Translations under genes and position numbers: made by a program
Notes under the pieces: generated by a model
The model's input: the letters and a program-made list of their open reading frames with translations, nothing else
Database searches by the model: none
What the model was told of the DNA's origin: nothing
In this document: positions 17,196 to 25,712 of the stretch, one piece after another
Layout of the letters: every line of letters starts with the position of its first letter
Numbering within the stretch: the stretch's first letter is position 1
Origin: Ralstonia sp. A12
GTDB lineage: Bacteria > Pseudomonadota > Gammaproteobacteria > Burkholderiales > Burkholderiaceae
Length of the DNA: 64,000 nt
Direction: 5' to 3'
Assembly: GCF_000801955.1 (NCBI RefSeq)
Contig: NZ_JSZO01000011.1
Location: 124,001 to 188,000, forward strand

Positions 17196-18071
17196 TCAGG
17201 TTCGCTCCGCCACTTGCTCCCGCAACCACGTGGCAAACACAAGCACGTGTTCAACTGCGGCGTTGGTTGGCGCAACGTCTAGCCAATAACCGAACGGGCC
17301 GACCACCTGCGCGGGCGACAACTGCACGAGCGTGCCGTCGCCGATCTCTTCCTCGATCATGTTCAAGTCGACGATGGCGAGTCCGGCACCCTTGCGGGCG
17401 GCGTGGATCGCTTGCTCAAGCGTCGAGAATTCGATGCCGTCCCCGACGCGCTTGTAAGGGAAGCCTGCCCGCGCGCACCAGTCGGCCCACATCGTCAGGC
17501 GCTTGCCCTCGTGCAGCACATGCAATGGCGGCAGCGTGCCGAGCAGTGTGTCGAGTGGCTCACCGGAAAACTTTGGTGCGCCCACCAGGGCGTGCCGTTC
17601 CATCATCAGCAGTTCCGAATGCATGTCGGGCAGCGCGGCGCGTCCGAAGCGGATATGGCAATCGCTGTCGTCTGACGCATCCGTGCGGATCGACAATTCA
17701 ACATCCGGCTGTGCCTCCGAGAGCGTCCCCAACCGTGGCGAGAACCACTGGGTCGCGAGTGTGGGCGGCAGCGATACCGTGAGGCGGCGCTTCGCTTCCG
17801 GAGGCTCCGCGGCAACTTCGCCAACGCCGCGCTCGATAGCGTCGAACGCCTGCTCCACGAAGGGGAGTAACCGCTGACCCGCATCGGTCAGGCTGACGCC
17901 CTTGTGGTCACGCTCGAAGAGCTGCACGCCAAGCGAATCTTCCAGCAGCCTGATTTGCCGACTGACGGCGCTTTGCGTCACGAACAGCGAGCTTGCTGCG
18001 CGGCTGAAGCTCAGATGCCGCGCGGTTTCCTCAAAGAATCGCAACGCGATCAGCGATGGTAGGCGTCGCAT
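17196..18071 (-). CDS. LysR-family regulator, GcvA-type
   Basis: A 291-residue LysR protein of the GcvA group: MRRLPSLIALRFFEETARHLSFSRAA is the characteristic start of the helix-turn-helix, followed by FVTQSAVSRQIRLLE. The C-terminal effector domain begins about residue 93 (RRLTVSLPPTLAT). It is divergent from the AldA-like dehydrogenase at 18449 and separates the two catabolic units. The 377-base divergent region contains several dyads. It most likely controls the plus-strand operon 18449-25594; whether it also acts on the unit starting at 12644 is unknown. Confidence 0.9.
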   Translation of the reverse strand: MRRLPSLIALRFFEETARHLSFSRAASSLFVTQSAVSRQIRLLEDSLGVQLFERDHKGVSLTDAGQRLLPFVEQAFDAIERGVGEVAAEPPEAKRRLTVSLPPTLATQWFSPRLGTLSEAQPDVELSIRTDASDDSDCHIRFGRAALPDMHSELLMMERHALVGAPKFSGEPLDTLLGTLPPLHVLHEGKRLTMWADWCARAGFPYKRVGDGIEFSTLEQAIHAARKGAGLAIVDLNMIEEEIGDGTLVQLSPAQVVGPFGYWLDVAPTNAAVEHVLVFATWLREQVAERT

Positions 18072-18448
18072 GGTGTCGGTGTCCTCTGGTTCATCGATGC
18101 CGGTTCTGCGGGTCAGCGGAGAGTCAAACTATGTCACAACGTCCGGGCATCTTTTGGACGTCGATGTCGCGAGACGTTATGCGCTTCGTTGCCTGGCAGC
18201 ATTCGGATACGTCCGAAAATTGCGCGGCTCCGTGATCCGCAATCTGCATTGCGAAATCTCGCACAGCCATATGCGGTGTGCGCTTGTGGCGGATCGATCA
18301 GCTCAGCATGAGTTTTACGCATACCCGCTGTAACAATAAGTCGTTTGTCGTGCACTGAACGCCTGAACAGAATGCGCTCCTGTCCAGTGATGCGTGATCG
18401 CTAGTCGAAGTCGAAGCGATTCGCTCATCCACCCGAAGGAGCGTCTTC
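18072..18448. other. Divergent control region between GcvA-type lysR and aldA-like operon (377 bases)
   Basis: No gene is supported. Three symmetric elements are visible: ACGTCC-N11-GGACGT (18139-18161), TTCGGA-TACG-TCCGAA (18202-18217), and ATTGCG-N13-CGCAAT followed 3 bases later by another ATTGCG (18219-18252). Their density upstream of a LysR-controlled operon suggests activator and repressor sites. The last stretch before the ATG carries a clear GAAGGAG ribosome site. I could not place a convincing -35/-10 pair. Confidence 0.6.
18202..18217. promoter_or_regulatory. LysR-type operator candidate
   Basis: TTCGGA-TACG-TCCGAA is a perfect 6-base inverted repeat roughly midway between the divergent lysR and aldA-like genes. 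It is the tightest dyad of the region and resembles the TCGGA/TCCGA half-sites next to the unrelated LysR gene at 912-1769. Confidence 0.5.
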
Positions 18449-19873
18449 ATGCGTACCGAGTGCAACTACGTGAACGGCCGTTTTGCCGCTGCAGCAAGCG
18501 ATGCATTCATCGTTGTTCACAATCCCGCCACTGAGGCGCCGTTCGCACGTGTGTCCGCCGCGACAGCGGACGAAGCCGTTGCCGCCGTCGAGGCCGCCGC
18601 CGCTGCACAGAATGCCTGGCGCAAGCTGCCCAGCACCGAGCGCGCTGCCTACCTGCACAAGCTTGCCGACGCGCTGACGGCACGCGCCCCCGAGATTGGC
18701 GCGGCGCTTGTGCAGGAGTCCGGCAAGAGCGTTGAAGATGCTTCGAATGAAGCCATCTATGCCAGTCAGATCACGCGCTATCACGCCGAGTGGGCGCGCC
18801 GGATCGAGGGCGAGATCATCCCCAGCGATACGCCTGACGAGACGCTTCTTTTGCAACGCGAGCCGATTGGTGTTGTGGCCTGCCTGATCCCATTCAACTA
18901 TCCCGTCTATACGCTGCTGCGCAAGATCGCGCCTGCACTGATCACGGGCAACACGGTGGTGGTGCGCCCCAGCAACAACACGCCTGTCTCGGCATTCGAG
19001 ATTGCCAAGGCGGTGGATGAAGCGGGGTTCCCGCCGGGTGTCGTCAACATCCTGGCGATGGATCACGCCACGGCCGAGGTGCTGTGCACGCGCCCGGCGG
19101 TAGGCATGATCACGCTCACGGGCAGCGTGAATGCGGGCCGCAAGGTGCTCGACTACTGCAAGGTGAACATTGCCAGGCCATCGCTCGAGCTTGGCGGCAA
19201 GACGCCTGCCATCGTTGAGCCGGACACCGACCTGGAGGCCGTGGCCGCGGCGCTTGTCGCGGCCAAGATCGCGCACTGCGGTCAGCGTTGCACCGCCATC
19301 GAGCGCGTCTACGTGCATGAGAGCGTGCACGACCGCCTAGTCGCGCTGCTCAAACAGAAGATGGCCGCCGTGCGCATCGGCGACCGTGCCGTCGACCCGT
19401 CGTGCATGGGGCCGCAGGTGAGCGCATCGGCGCGCGCCAACATTCACGCGATGGTCGAACGTGCGATTGCCGACGGTGCAACGCTGGAGACCGGCGGCAA
19501 GATGCCCGAGGGCCCCGGCTTCTTCTACCCGGCCACGCTGCTGACCAACTGCCGTCAGGACATGGAGATCGTGCAGGAAGAAACCTTCGGCCCGATTCTG
19601 GCCGTGCTGCGCTACTCGACCATCGACGAGGCCATCGCCTTGGCCAACGACCACCAATTCGGGCTGGCCTCCGTGCTCTACACCGAGAACTACCGCGTGG
19701 CGATGCAGGTCGGGAACGCGATCGAAGCCGGCGAGCTGTACGTCAACCGCACGCCGGCCGACCCCTACCAGGGCTACCACGCCGGCTGGAAGCGCTCCGG
19801 CCTCGGCGGCGACGACGGCAAGCACGGGATGCTGGAGTTCACGCAAACACGCTTGGTGGTCATGAAGTATTGA
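18449..19873 (+). CDS. Aldehyde dehydrogenase, lactaldehyde/glycolaldehyde dehydrogenase (AldA)-like
   Basis: A 474-residue NAD-dependent ALDH with catalytic Glu247 (LELGGKTPA) and Cys281 (HCGQRCTAIE). The C-terminus YQGYHAGWKRSGLGGDDGKHG closely resembles E. coli AldA, which oxidises L-lactaldehyde and glycolaldehyde, and AldA is almost the same length (479). GAAGGAG precedes the ATG. It is the first gene of an operon with two carriers, a sugar-acid dehydratase-like enzyme and a GMC dehydrogenase, so it may oxidise a short hydroxy-aldehyde released from a sugar or sugar acid. Confidence 0.88.
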   Translation: MRTECNYVNGRFAAAASDAFIVVHNPATEAPFARVSAATADEAVAAVEAAAAAQNAWRKLPSTERAAYLHKLADALTARAPEIGAALVQESGKSVEDASNEAIYASQITRYHAEWARRIEGEIIPSDTPDETLLLQREPIGVVACLIPFNYPVYTLLRKIAPALITGNTVVVRPSNNTPVSAFEIAKAVDEAGFPPGVVNILAMDHATAEVLCTRPAVGMITLTGSVNAGRKVLDYCKVNIARPSLELGGKTPAIVEPDTDLEAVAAALVAAKIAHCGQRCTAIERVYVHESVHDRLVALLKQKMAAVRIGDRAVDPSCMGPQVSASARANIHAMVERAIADGATLETGGKMPEGPGFFYPATLLTNCRQDMEIVQEETFGPILAVLRYSTIDEAIALANDHQFGLASVLYTENYRVAMQVGNAIEAGELYVNRTPADPYQGYHAGWKRSGLGGDDGKHGMLEFTQTRLVVMKY

Positions 19874-19981
19874 TCGGCGCGGTTGCGCCCAACCCGTGCG
19901 CTTGCTACCGAGCGCACGGCACATCTGTTTCCCCATAAGAACAATCGGAATCGCGCAACGCGCTTTCCAAGGAGACTTCCA

Positions 19982-21298
19982 ATGACGACTTCATCGTCAA
20001 CAGCGCAGACAGCGTCGCTTTCTGCCGGTAGTGCGCAGCAGTCCGCGCGCGTGCAGCGTTACATCCAGTTGGCGCTGGTGTTGCTGGCCGCAGGCACGAT
20101 CTACCCGATGCTGTATCTGCGCAAGGTGTATGAAGTCACGATCTTGGAGTTCTTCCAGCTCAATGATCTGCAGCTCGGCACGCTGTATTCCATCTTGGGC
20201 ACGGTGTTTGTGATTTGTTATATGCCAAGCGGTTGGTTGGCAGACCGCGTCCGCCCGCGCATTTTGATCAGCTTTTCATTGGTGATGACGGGTGCGCTGG
20301 GTTATCTGTATTCCACCGCACCCTCCTATGAAACGCTGTGCGTCATTTATGCCTGCTGGGGCGTCACCACGGGCTTGACCTTCTGGTCGGCCATTATCAA
20401 GCGCGTCAACTCAATCTCCTTGCCTGAGGAGCGGGGCCGTTTCTTCGGCATTCTGGATGGCGGCCGTGGCTTGGTGGAAGCCGCACTGGCGGTGATTGCG
20501 CTGACGGTGTTTTCGTACTTTGCCAGCCAGAATGCAGAAGCGACCGGCTTTCGCATGATCCTGCTGATGTATGCCACGCTGTGCGTGACGTTGGGCACGA
20601 TCTTGTTTTGCTTGAAAGATCCGCAAGGCGCAGAGAAAGGCAGCGCGCCGGTTGAAAAGAAAAAGAGCAACCTGTGGGCGGATCTCAAAACCCTGGCAGG
20701 CATTCCGGAACTTTGGATTCTGGCGGCCGTGGTGTTTTGTGGCTATCAGATGTTCTGGGTGTCGTACAAGTTCTCTGCGTTCGTGCGACTGCCTGAATTT
20801 GGCACGTCGGCAACCATTGCCGCCACCATTACCGTCGCCATGATGTGGATGCGCCCCATTGGGGGTGTCGGTGGTGGATTCTTGGCCGACAAGTTCTCGC
20901 GTGAATTGGTGTTGGCGGGTGTTCTGGTCTGTGGTGCGCTTGGCCTGGCTGGCTTGAGCATGGTGCCGGCCGGTGCATCGGTCCCGGTATTGCTGGGCTT
21001 TGTGTTGCTTCTCGGCATGTTGGGCTATGCGGTGCGCGGCTTGTACTGGGCGCTGGTGGGTAAATGCGGCATTCCCGACCATTGCGTTGGCTTGGCCATC
21101 GGCATGGTTTCGATGGTGGGCTATTCGCCCGATATTTTCCTGCCGAAGATCAGTGCTTACCTCACCACGAAGTACGCCGGTGTGCTCGGTTACCGGTATT
21201 TCTTCGGCTACATCATCGTGATGGCATTGCTCGGTGCGTTGGGTGCATTGGTGCTCAAGTATCGCTTTGGTCGTCTTGCCAAAAACGCGAAGGCGTAA
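19982..21298 (+). CDS. MFS transporter, YihN-like (first of a tandem pair)
   Basis: A 438-residue inner-membrane carrier with 12 predicted helices. It shares GTIYPMLYLRKVYEVTILEFF, PSGWLADR and ILDGGRGLVEA with its downstream neighbour, so the two arose by duplication. The closest family I recognise is the YihN-like group of uncharacterised MFS proteins. AAGGAG sits 7 bases before the ATG. Its codons look more T-rich (many TTG leucines) than those of its paralogue, hinting at different ages or origins. Substrate unknown; the context suggests a sugar acid or polyol. Confidence 0.85.
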   Translation: MTTSSSTAQTASLSAGSAQQSARVQRYIQLALVLLAAGTIYPMLYLRKVYEVTILEFFQLNDLQLGTLYSILGTVFVICYMPSGWLADRVRPRILISFSLVMTGALGYLYSTAPSYETLCVIYACWGVTTGLTFWSAIIKRVNSISLPEERGRFFGILDGGRGLVEAALAVIALTVFSYFASQNAEATGFRMILLMYATLCVTLGTILFCLKDPQGAEKGSAPVEKKKSNLWADLKTLAGIPELWILAAVVFCGYQMFWVSYKFSAFVRLPEFGTSATIAATITVAMMWMRPIGGVGGGFLADKFSRELVLAGVLVCGALGLAGLSMVPAGASVPVLLGFVLLLGMLGYAVRGLYWALVGKCGIPDHCVGLAIGMVSMVGYSPDIFLPKISAYLTTKYAGVLGYRYFFGYIIVMALLGALGALVLKYRFGRLAKNAKA

Positions 21299-21326
21299 AG
21301 CCTTGACTGAAGCGGCGGACAACACA

Positions 21327-22649
21327 ATGCCAACTCGATCGGCTCACGTCACATCCGTGCCGTTGCCTGCAGAGGTGCAAGCGTCGCGCAACGCGCGCAC
21401 GCAGCGCTATGTGCAACTGATATTGCTGGTAGTCGCTGCGGGCGCGATTTACCCGATGCTGTATCTACGACAGGTCTATCAATCGACGATGCTGGAGTTC
21501 TTCCGCATCGATGATGTGCAACTGGGCTACCTGTATTCGTCGCTTGGCACGATCTTCCTGCTGAGCTATCTACCCAGCGGCTGGTTGGCTGACCGTCTGC
21601 CCCCGCGCTGGCTGATCTGCTTCTCACTGTTGGCGACGGGGGCACTTGGCCTGCTGTACGCCACGGGGCCGGCGTTCCCGGTGTTGGTGATGATCTTTGG
21701 CGCGTGGGGCCTGAGCACGGGACTCACGTTCTGGGCTGCGGTCATCAAGCGCGTGAATCTGATTGCCGGGCCGGGCGAGCAGGGCCGCTTCTTCGGTTTG
21801 CTCGATGGCGGGCGCGGGCTGATTGAGGCATCGCTGGCCACCATTGCGATTGCGCTGTTTGCCTACGTCACGCAAACGCGTGGCGAATCGGATGTCGAGG
21901 GCTTCAAACACGTTGTCCACCTGTATGCATTCTTCTGCATTGCATTGGGTGTGCTGCTCGCGCTGGTGAAGGACGGCCGGCCCGCCGCGCAGCGTGACGT
22001 CAAGGCCATCCAGGCCAAGCGCGGCAACGTGTTGAGCGATTTGAAGACACTTGCTGCCATTCCCGAGTTGTGGCTGGTCGTCGCGATCGTGTTCTGCGGC
22101 TATCAGGTGTTCTGGGCGACCTATAGCTTCTCGGCCTATCTGCACGAAGGCGGTTTTGGGTTGAGTGCTACCGCAGCCGGTGTGATCACCACGCTCAAGC
22201 TGTGGATGCGCCCGATCGGCGGCATCGGTGGTGGTTTGCTGGGCGACCGCACGTCCAAGGTGTCCGTGCTGCTCTGGGCGTTGGTGCTGGCGGCGGTATC
22301 GCTGGTGGGAATGATCTTTGCACCCACCGATAGTCCGGCCGCCATTCTCGTGGTGCTCGTGCTGTTCATCGGCATCCTGACGTATGCGGTGCGCGGGCTG
22401 TACTGGTCGTTGCTCGACGACTGCAAGGTACCCCAGCACTGCGCGGGGCTGGCCATTGGCCTGATCTCGGTGCTGGGCTACGCCCCCGACGTCTTCCTCC
22501 CTCTGATCAACGGCTATGTCACGCAGACCTTCGCGGGGGCGCGTGGTTATCAACTCTATTTCGGCTACATCGCTGCCATTGCGCTGCTGGGTGCGGGCGC
22601 GGCCGCCGCGCTCAAACAACGCTTGAACCGCAACAAGGAAACATCATGA
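21327..22649 (+). CDS. MFS transporter, YihN-like (second of a tandem pair)
   Basis: A 440-residue paralogue of the preceding carrier with the same landmarks (GAIYPMLYLRQVYQSTMLEFF, PSGWLADR, LLDGGRGLIEA). The ATG at 21327 has only a weak ribosome site. A TTG at 21303 is preceded by GAAGGCG and would add eight residues, so it may be the real start. The stop codon overlaps the next start (ATGA), indicating translational coupling to the enolase-superfamily enzyme. The paired genes may encode carriers with different specificity or a heteromeric transporter. Confidence 0.84.
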   Translation: MPTRSAHVTSVPLPAEVQASRNARTQRYVQLILLVVAAGAIYPMLYLRQVYQSTMLEFFRIDDVQLGYLYSSLGTIFLLSYLPSGWLADRLPPRWLICFSLLATGALGLLYATGPAFPVLVMIFGAWGLSTGLTFWAAVIKRVNLIAGPGEQGRFFGLLDGGRGLIEASLATIAIALFAYVTQTRGESDVEGFKHVVHLYAFFCIALGVLLALVKDGRPAAQRDVKAIQAKRGNVLSDLKTLAAIPELWLVVAIVFCGYQVFWATYSFSAYLHEGGFGLSATAAGVITTLKLWMRPIGGIGGGLLGDRTSKVSVLLWALVLAAVSLVGMIFAPTDSPAAILVVLVLFIGILTYAVRGLYWSLLDDCKVPQHCAGLAIGLISVLGYAPDVFLPLINGYVTQTFAGARGYQLYFGYIAAIALLGAGAAAALKQRLNRNKETS

Positions 22650-23863
22650 AAATCGTCTCGCTTGAAACGCATGTTGTCGCTGTTCCGCCGCCGCATGTGG
22701 GCGGCATGTACTGGCTGTTCGTCAAGCTCAAGACGGACGACGGCATCGAGGGCGTGGGTGAGATCTACTCCGCCACGTTCCACCCGAAGGCGATGGTGCC
22801 GGCCATTGAAGACACGTTCGAGCGCTACCTGCTGAACCACGATCCGCACCACGTCGAGCGCCTGTTCCGCCAGTGCTATTCGAGTGGCTTCACACAGCGC
22901 CCTGACCTGACCATGATGGGCATCGTCAGCGGCCTGGAGATGGCCTGCTGGGACATCATCGGCAAGGCCGCAGGCAAGCCCGTGTATGAGCTCTTGGGTG
23001 GCATGGTGAATGAGCGTCTGCGGTCATATACCTACCTCTATCCGAAGAACGCCCAGGGTGAGTACGACTACGACGATCCGGATCTCGCCGCTGAATGCGC
23101 GCTGGAGAACGTCAAGCTCGGCTTTACCGCCGTGAAGTTCGATCCGGCGGGTCCGTACACCGCGTATTCCGGTCATCAGATTTCGATGGAAGTGCTCGAC
23201 CGCTGCGAGCTTTTCTGCCGTCGTGTGCGCGAAGCGGTTGGCAGCAAGGCTGACCTGCTGTTCGGCACGCATGGGCAAATGGTGCCGTCGTCGGCCATCC
23301 GCCTTGCCAAGCGCTTGGAGAAGTACGACCCGCTGTGGTTTGAAGAGCCGGTGCCGCCGGGCCAGGAAGAGGCCATGGCGACGATCGCGCAGCACACGTC
23401 GATTCCCATCGCGACGGGGGAGCGTCTGACCACCAAGTACGAATTCCACAAGCTGCTGCAAGCGGGCGGCGCGTCGATCCTGCAGTTGAACGTGGCGCGT
23501 GTCGGCGGCCTGCTCGAAGCCAAGAAGATCGCCACGCTGGCCGAAGTGCATTACGCGCAGATCGCGCCGCACCTCTACAACGGCCCCGTGGGTGCAGCTG
23601 CGAGCATCCAGCTTGCCGCCTGCACGCCGAATTTCCTGATCCAGGAAAGCATCATGACGTGGGACGGTTTCCACGCCGAGGTCGTGAAGACGCCGATCCG
23701 CTGGGAAGACGGCTACATCATCCCATCGAGCGAGCCGGGCCTGGGCATCGAGTTGAACATGGACGTGGTGCGCGCGCATTCGCCGTACACCGGCCAGCGC
23801 CTGCACCTGCAGATGGGCGAGAAGCCCGTCGACGTGAAGGACCTGGCGCCCGCCAAGGGCTGA
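22646..23863 (+). CDS. Enolase-superfamily enzyme (mandelate racemase/sugar-acid dehydratase subgroup)
   Basis: A 405-residue protein with the N-terminal capping domain and C-terminal barrel of the mandelate racemase/muconate-lactonising group. Visible landmarks are VKFDPAGPY near residue 157 (catalytic Lys region), FGTHGQM (about residue 206), DPLWFEEPVPP (metal-ligand Glu), ATGERLTT (third ligand region) and the HLYNGPVG histidine segment (about residue 310). This suits dehydration or cycloisomerisation of an aldonate-type acid, as in galactonate dehydratase-like enzymes. It overlaps the upstream carrier by 4 bases. The exact acid is not determinable. Confidence 0.85.
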   Translation: MKIVSLETHVVAVPPPHVGGMYWLFVKLKTDDGIEGVGEIYSATFHPKAMVPAIEDTFERYLLNHDPHHVERLFRQCYSSGFTQRPDLTMMGIVSGLEMACWDIIGKAAGKPVYELLGGMVNERLRSYTYLYPKNAQGEYDYDDPDLAAECALENVKLGFTAVKFDPAGPYTAYSGHQISMEVLDRCELFCRRVREAVGSKADLLFGTHGQMVPSSAIRLAKRLEKYDPLWFEEPVPPGQEEAMATIAQHTSIPIATGERLTTKYEFHKLLQAGGASILQLNVARVGGLLEAKKIATLAEVHYAQIAPHLYNGPVGAAASIQLAACTPNFLIQESIMTWDGFHAEVVKTPIRWEDGYIIPSSEPGLGIELNMDVVRAHSPYTGQRLHLQMGEKPVDVKDLAPAKG

Positions 23864-23881
23864 TTGCGCAAAGAGGGCTGC

Positions 23882-25594
23882 ATGACTTACGACTACATCA
23901 TCGTCGGTGCAGGCTCGGCCGGTTGCATTCTGGCGAACCGGCTGAGCGAGTCCGGCAAGTATTCGGTGTTGTTGATCGAGGCAGGTGAGCGCGACGCCTC
24001 GTTCTGGTTCAAGGTGCCGGTGGGCTTTACCAAGACTTACTACAATCGCAGGTACAACTGGATGTACTACAGCGAGCCGGAAGCGGAGCTGGAAGGACGT
24101 ACGCTGTATTGTCCGCGCGGCAAGGTGGTGGGCGGCTCCGGCTCGATCAACGCGATGGTGTACGTGCGTGGTCAGCGCAGCGACTTTGATGATTGGGCCG
24201 CAGCGGGCAATCCGGGCTGGTCGTTCGACGATGTGCTGCCGTACTTCCGAAAGCTGGAGACGCACGCGGCTGCCGGAGTCGATCCGGAGCATCACGGCGC
24301 AGCCGGGCCGATTCACATCACATCGATGCAAGCGGATGTGCACCCGATCGTCCACGAGTTCCTGAAAGGTTGCGAGCAACTGAAGCTGCCGCGCACGACC
24401 GACTTCAACGGCGCGCAGTTCGAGGGCGCAGGCATTTACGACCTGAACACCAGGAACGGTGAGCGCTGCTCGAGCAGCTTCGCGTATCTGCGACCGGCAG
24501 AGAGCCGCCCGAGCCTGACCGTGCGCTCCGGCACTCTTGTGCGCCGCGTGCAGTTTGAAGGCAAGCGGGCGGCTGGCGTGGTCGTGGCCGGCCCCAATGG
24601 CGACGAGACGATCAATGCGTCGCGCGAAGTGATTCTCGCTGCGGGCGCTGTCGATACCCCCAAGCTGCTGCAGCTGTCTGGCGTGGGTGACCCGACGCTG
24701 CTCCGGCGTCATCAGGTACCGGTTGTGCAAGCGCTGCCGGCGGTTGGACGCAACCTGCAGGACCACCTGTGCGTGAGCTTCTACTTCAAGGCGAATCGCC
24801 CCACGTTGAACGACGAGATGGGCACGCTGCTCGGCAAGATGAAGATCGGCCTGCGCTACTTGTCGACCAAGCGCGGCCCGCTTGCGATGAGCGTGAATCA
24901 GGCGGGTGGCTTCTTCCGGGGTGGGCCTGACGAGCAGGAACCGAATATTCAACTCTACTTCAACCCGCTGTCATATCGGATTCCGAAGAGTGAGCACGCG
25001 AGCATCGAACCCGAGCCGTACTCGGGATTTCTGATCGCGTTCAATCCGTGCCGGCCGACCAGTCGGGGCTCGATCGAGATCGCATCGAACCGTGCGGAAG
25101 ATGCGGCAAAGATCCATATCAACGCGCTGACTACGCAGAAGGATTTGGACGAAGCCGTGCAGGGCAGCAAGCTGATCCGCGCGCTGATGAAGGCGCCTGC
25201 GCTGAAGACGATGACGATCGAAGAGATTTCACCGGGGCCGCAGGTGCAGTCCGATGAAGACATGCTCCAGTACTTCCGCGAGCAATCGGGTTCGATCTAC
25301 CACCTGTGCGGCTCATGCGCGATGGGCCCGGATGCGGCCACCTCGGTCGTCGACGCTGCGCTGCGGGTGCATGGCCTTGAGGGCCTGCGGGTGGTTGACG
25401 CATCGATCTTCCCGAACATCACGTCCGGCAACATTAATGCGCCGACGATGATGGTCGCCGAGAAGGGCGCCGGCCTGATTCTGCGCGACGCGCAGCGCAG
25501 CGAGGTGACGACGCGCGATGCAAGCCACTTGCCGAGGCAGACCGACAAGGCGCTTGAGCCTGTGACGTCGTCAGCAACCGATTCGAACGATTGA
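23882..25594 (+). CDS. GMC-family FAD-dependent alcohol oxidoreductase
   Basis: A 570-residue choline-dehydrogenase-like flavoprotein. The ADP-binding motif VGAGSAGCILANRL begins at residue 8. GMC signature 1 is PRGKVVGGSGSINAMVYVRG (about residues 77-96). Signature 2 lies at GAVDTPKLLQLSGVG (about residues 256-270). The catalytic region SIYHLCGSCAMG carries the active-site histidine, and NAPTMMVAEKGA follows near the C-terminus. The ATG at 23882 follows AAAGAGGGC; an in-frame TTG at 23864 is less likely. It lies 18 bases after the dehydratase-like gene. A polyol or sugar-like alcohol is a reasonable substrate guess. Confidence 0.9.
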   Translation: MTYDYIIVGAGSAGCILANRLSESGKYSVLLIEAGERDASFWFKVPVGFTKTYYNRRYNWMYYSEPEAELEGRTLYCPRGKVVGGSGSINAMVYVRGQRSDFDDWAAAGNPGWSFDDVLPYFRKLETHAAAGVDPEHHGAAGPIHITSMQADVHPIVHEFLKGCEQLKLPRTTDFNGAQFEGAGIYDLNTRNGERCSSSFAYLRPAESRPSLTVRSGTLVRRVQFEGKRAAGVVVAGPNGDETINASREVILAAGAVDTPKLLQLSGVGDPTLLRRHQVPVVQALPAVGRNLQDHLCVSFYFKANRPTLNDEMGTLLGKMKIGLRYLSTKRGPLAMSVNQAGGFFRGGPDEQEPNIQLYFNPLSYRIPKSEHASIEPEPYSGFLIAFNPCRPTSRGSIEIASNRAEDAAKIHINALTTQKDLDEAVQGSKLIRALMKAPALKTMTIEEISPGPQVQSDEDMLQYFREQSGSIYHLCGSCAMGPDAATSVVDAALRVHGLEGLRVVDASIFPNITSGNINAPTMMVAEKGAGLILRDAQRSEVTTRDASHLPRQTDKALEPVTSSATDSND

Positions 25595-25599
25595 GGTAT

Positions 25600-25640
25600 C
25601 CGCGGCCGCAACCGGTGCCGCGGTGGCGTTCTTTTGCTCT
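25600..25640 (+). terminator. Intrinsic terminator-like hairpin after the GMC gene
   Basis: CCGCGGC-10 bases-GCCGCGG forms a perfect 7-base GC stem (25600-25623) just past the stop codon, followed by a T-rich stretch (TTCTTTTGCTCTTTTC). The T run starts a few bases late, so termination may be partial, which would set porin expression apart from the operon. Confidence 0.65.
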
Positions 25641-25712
25641 TTTCTTTCCAGTGCACACGGATGTGCGGATTCGAATCAATACAAAAAAACACTAACCAGG
25701 GAGTATTAGGGA

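Noticed and set aside
23024-24952. A 642-codon minus-strand open frame opposite the enolase-superfamily and GMC genes
   Set aside because: Its translation is Arg/His/Gln-rich with no family features, and it mirrors two well-supported plus-strand genes; this is a high-GC antisense artefact.
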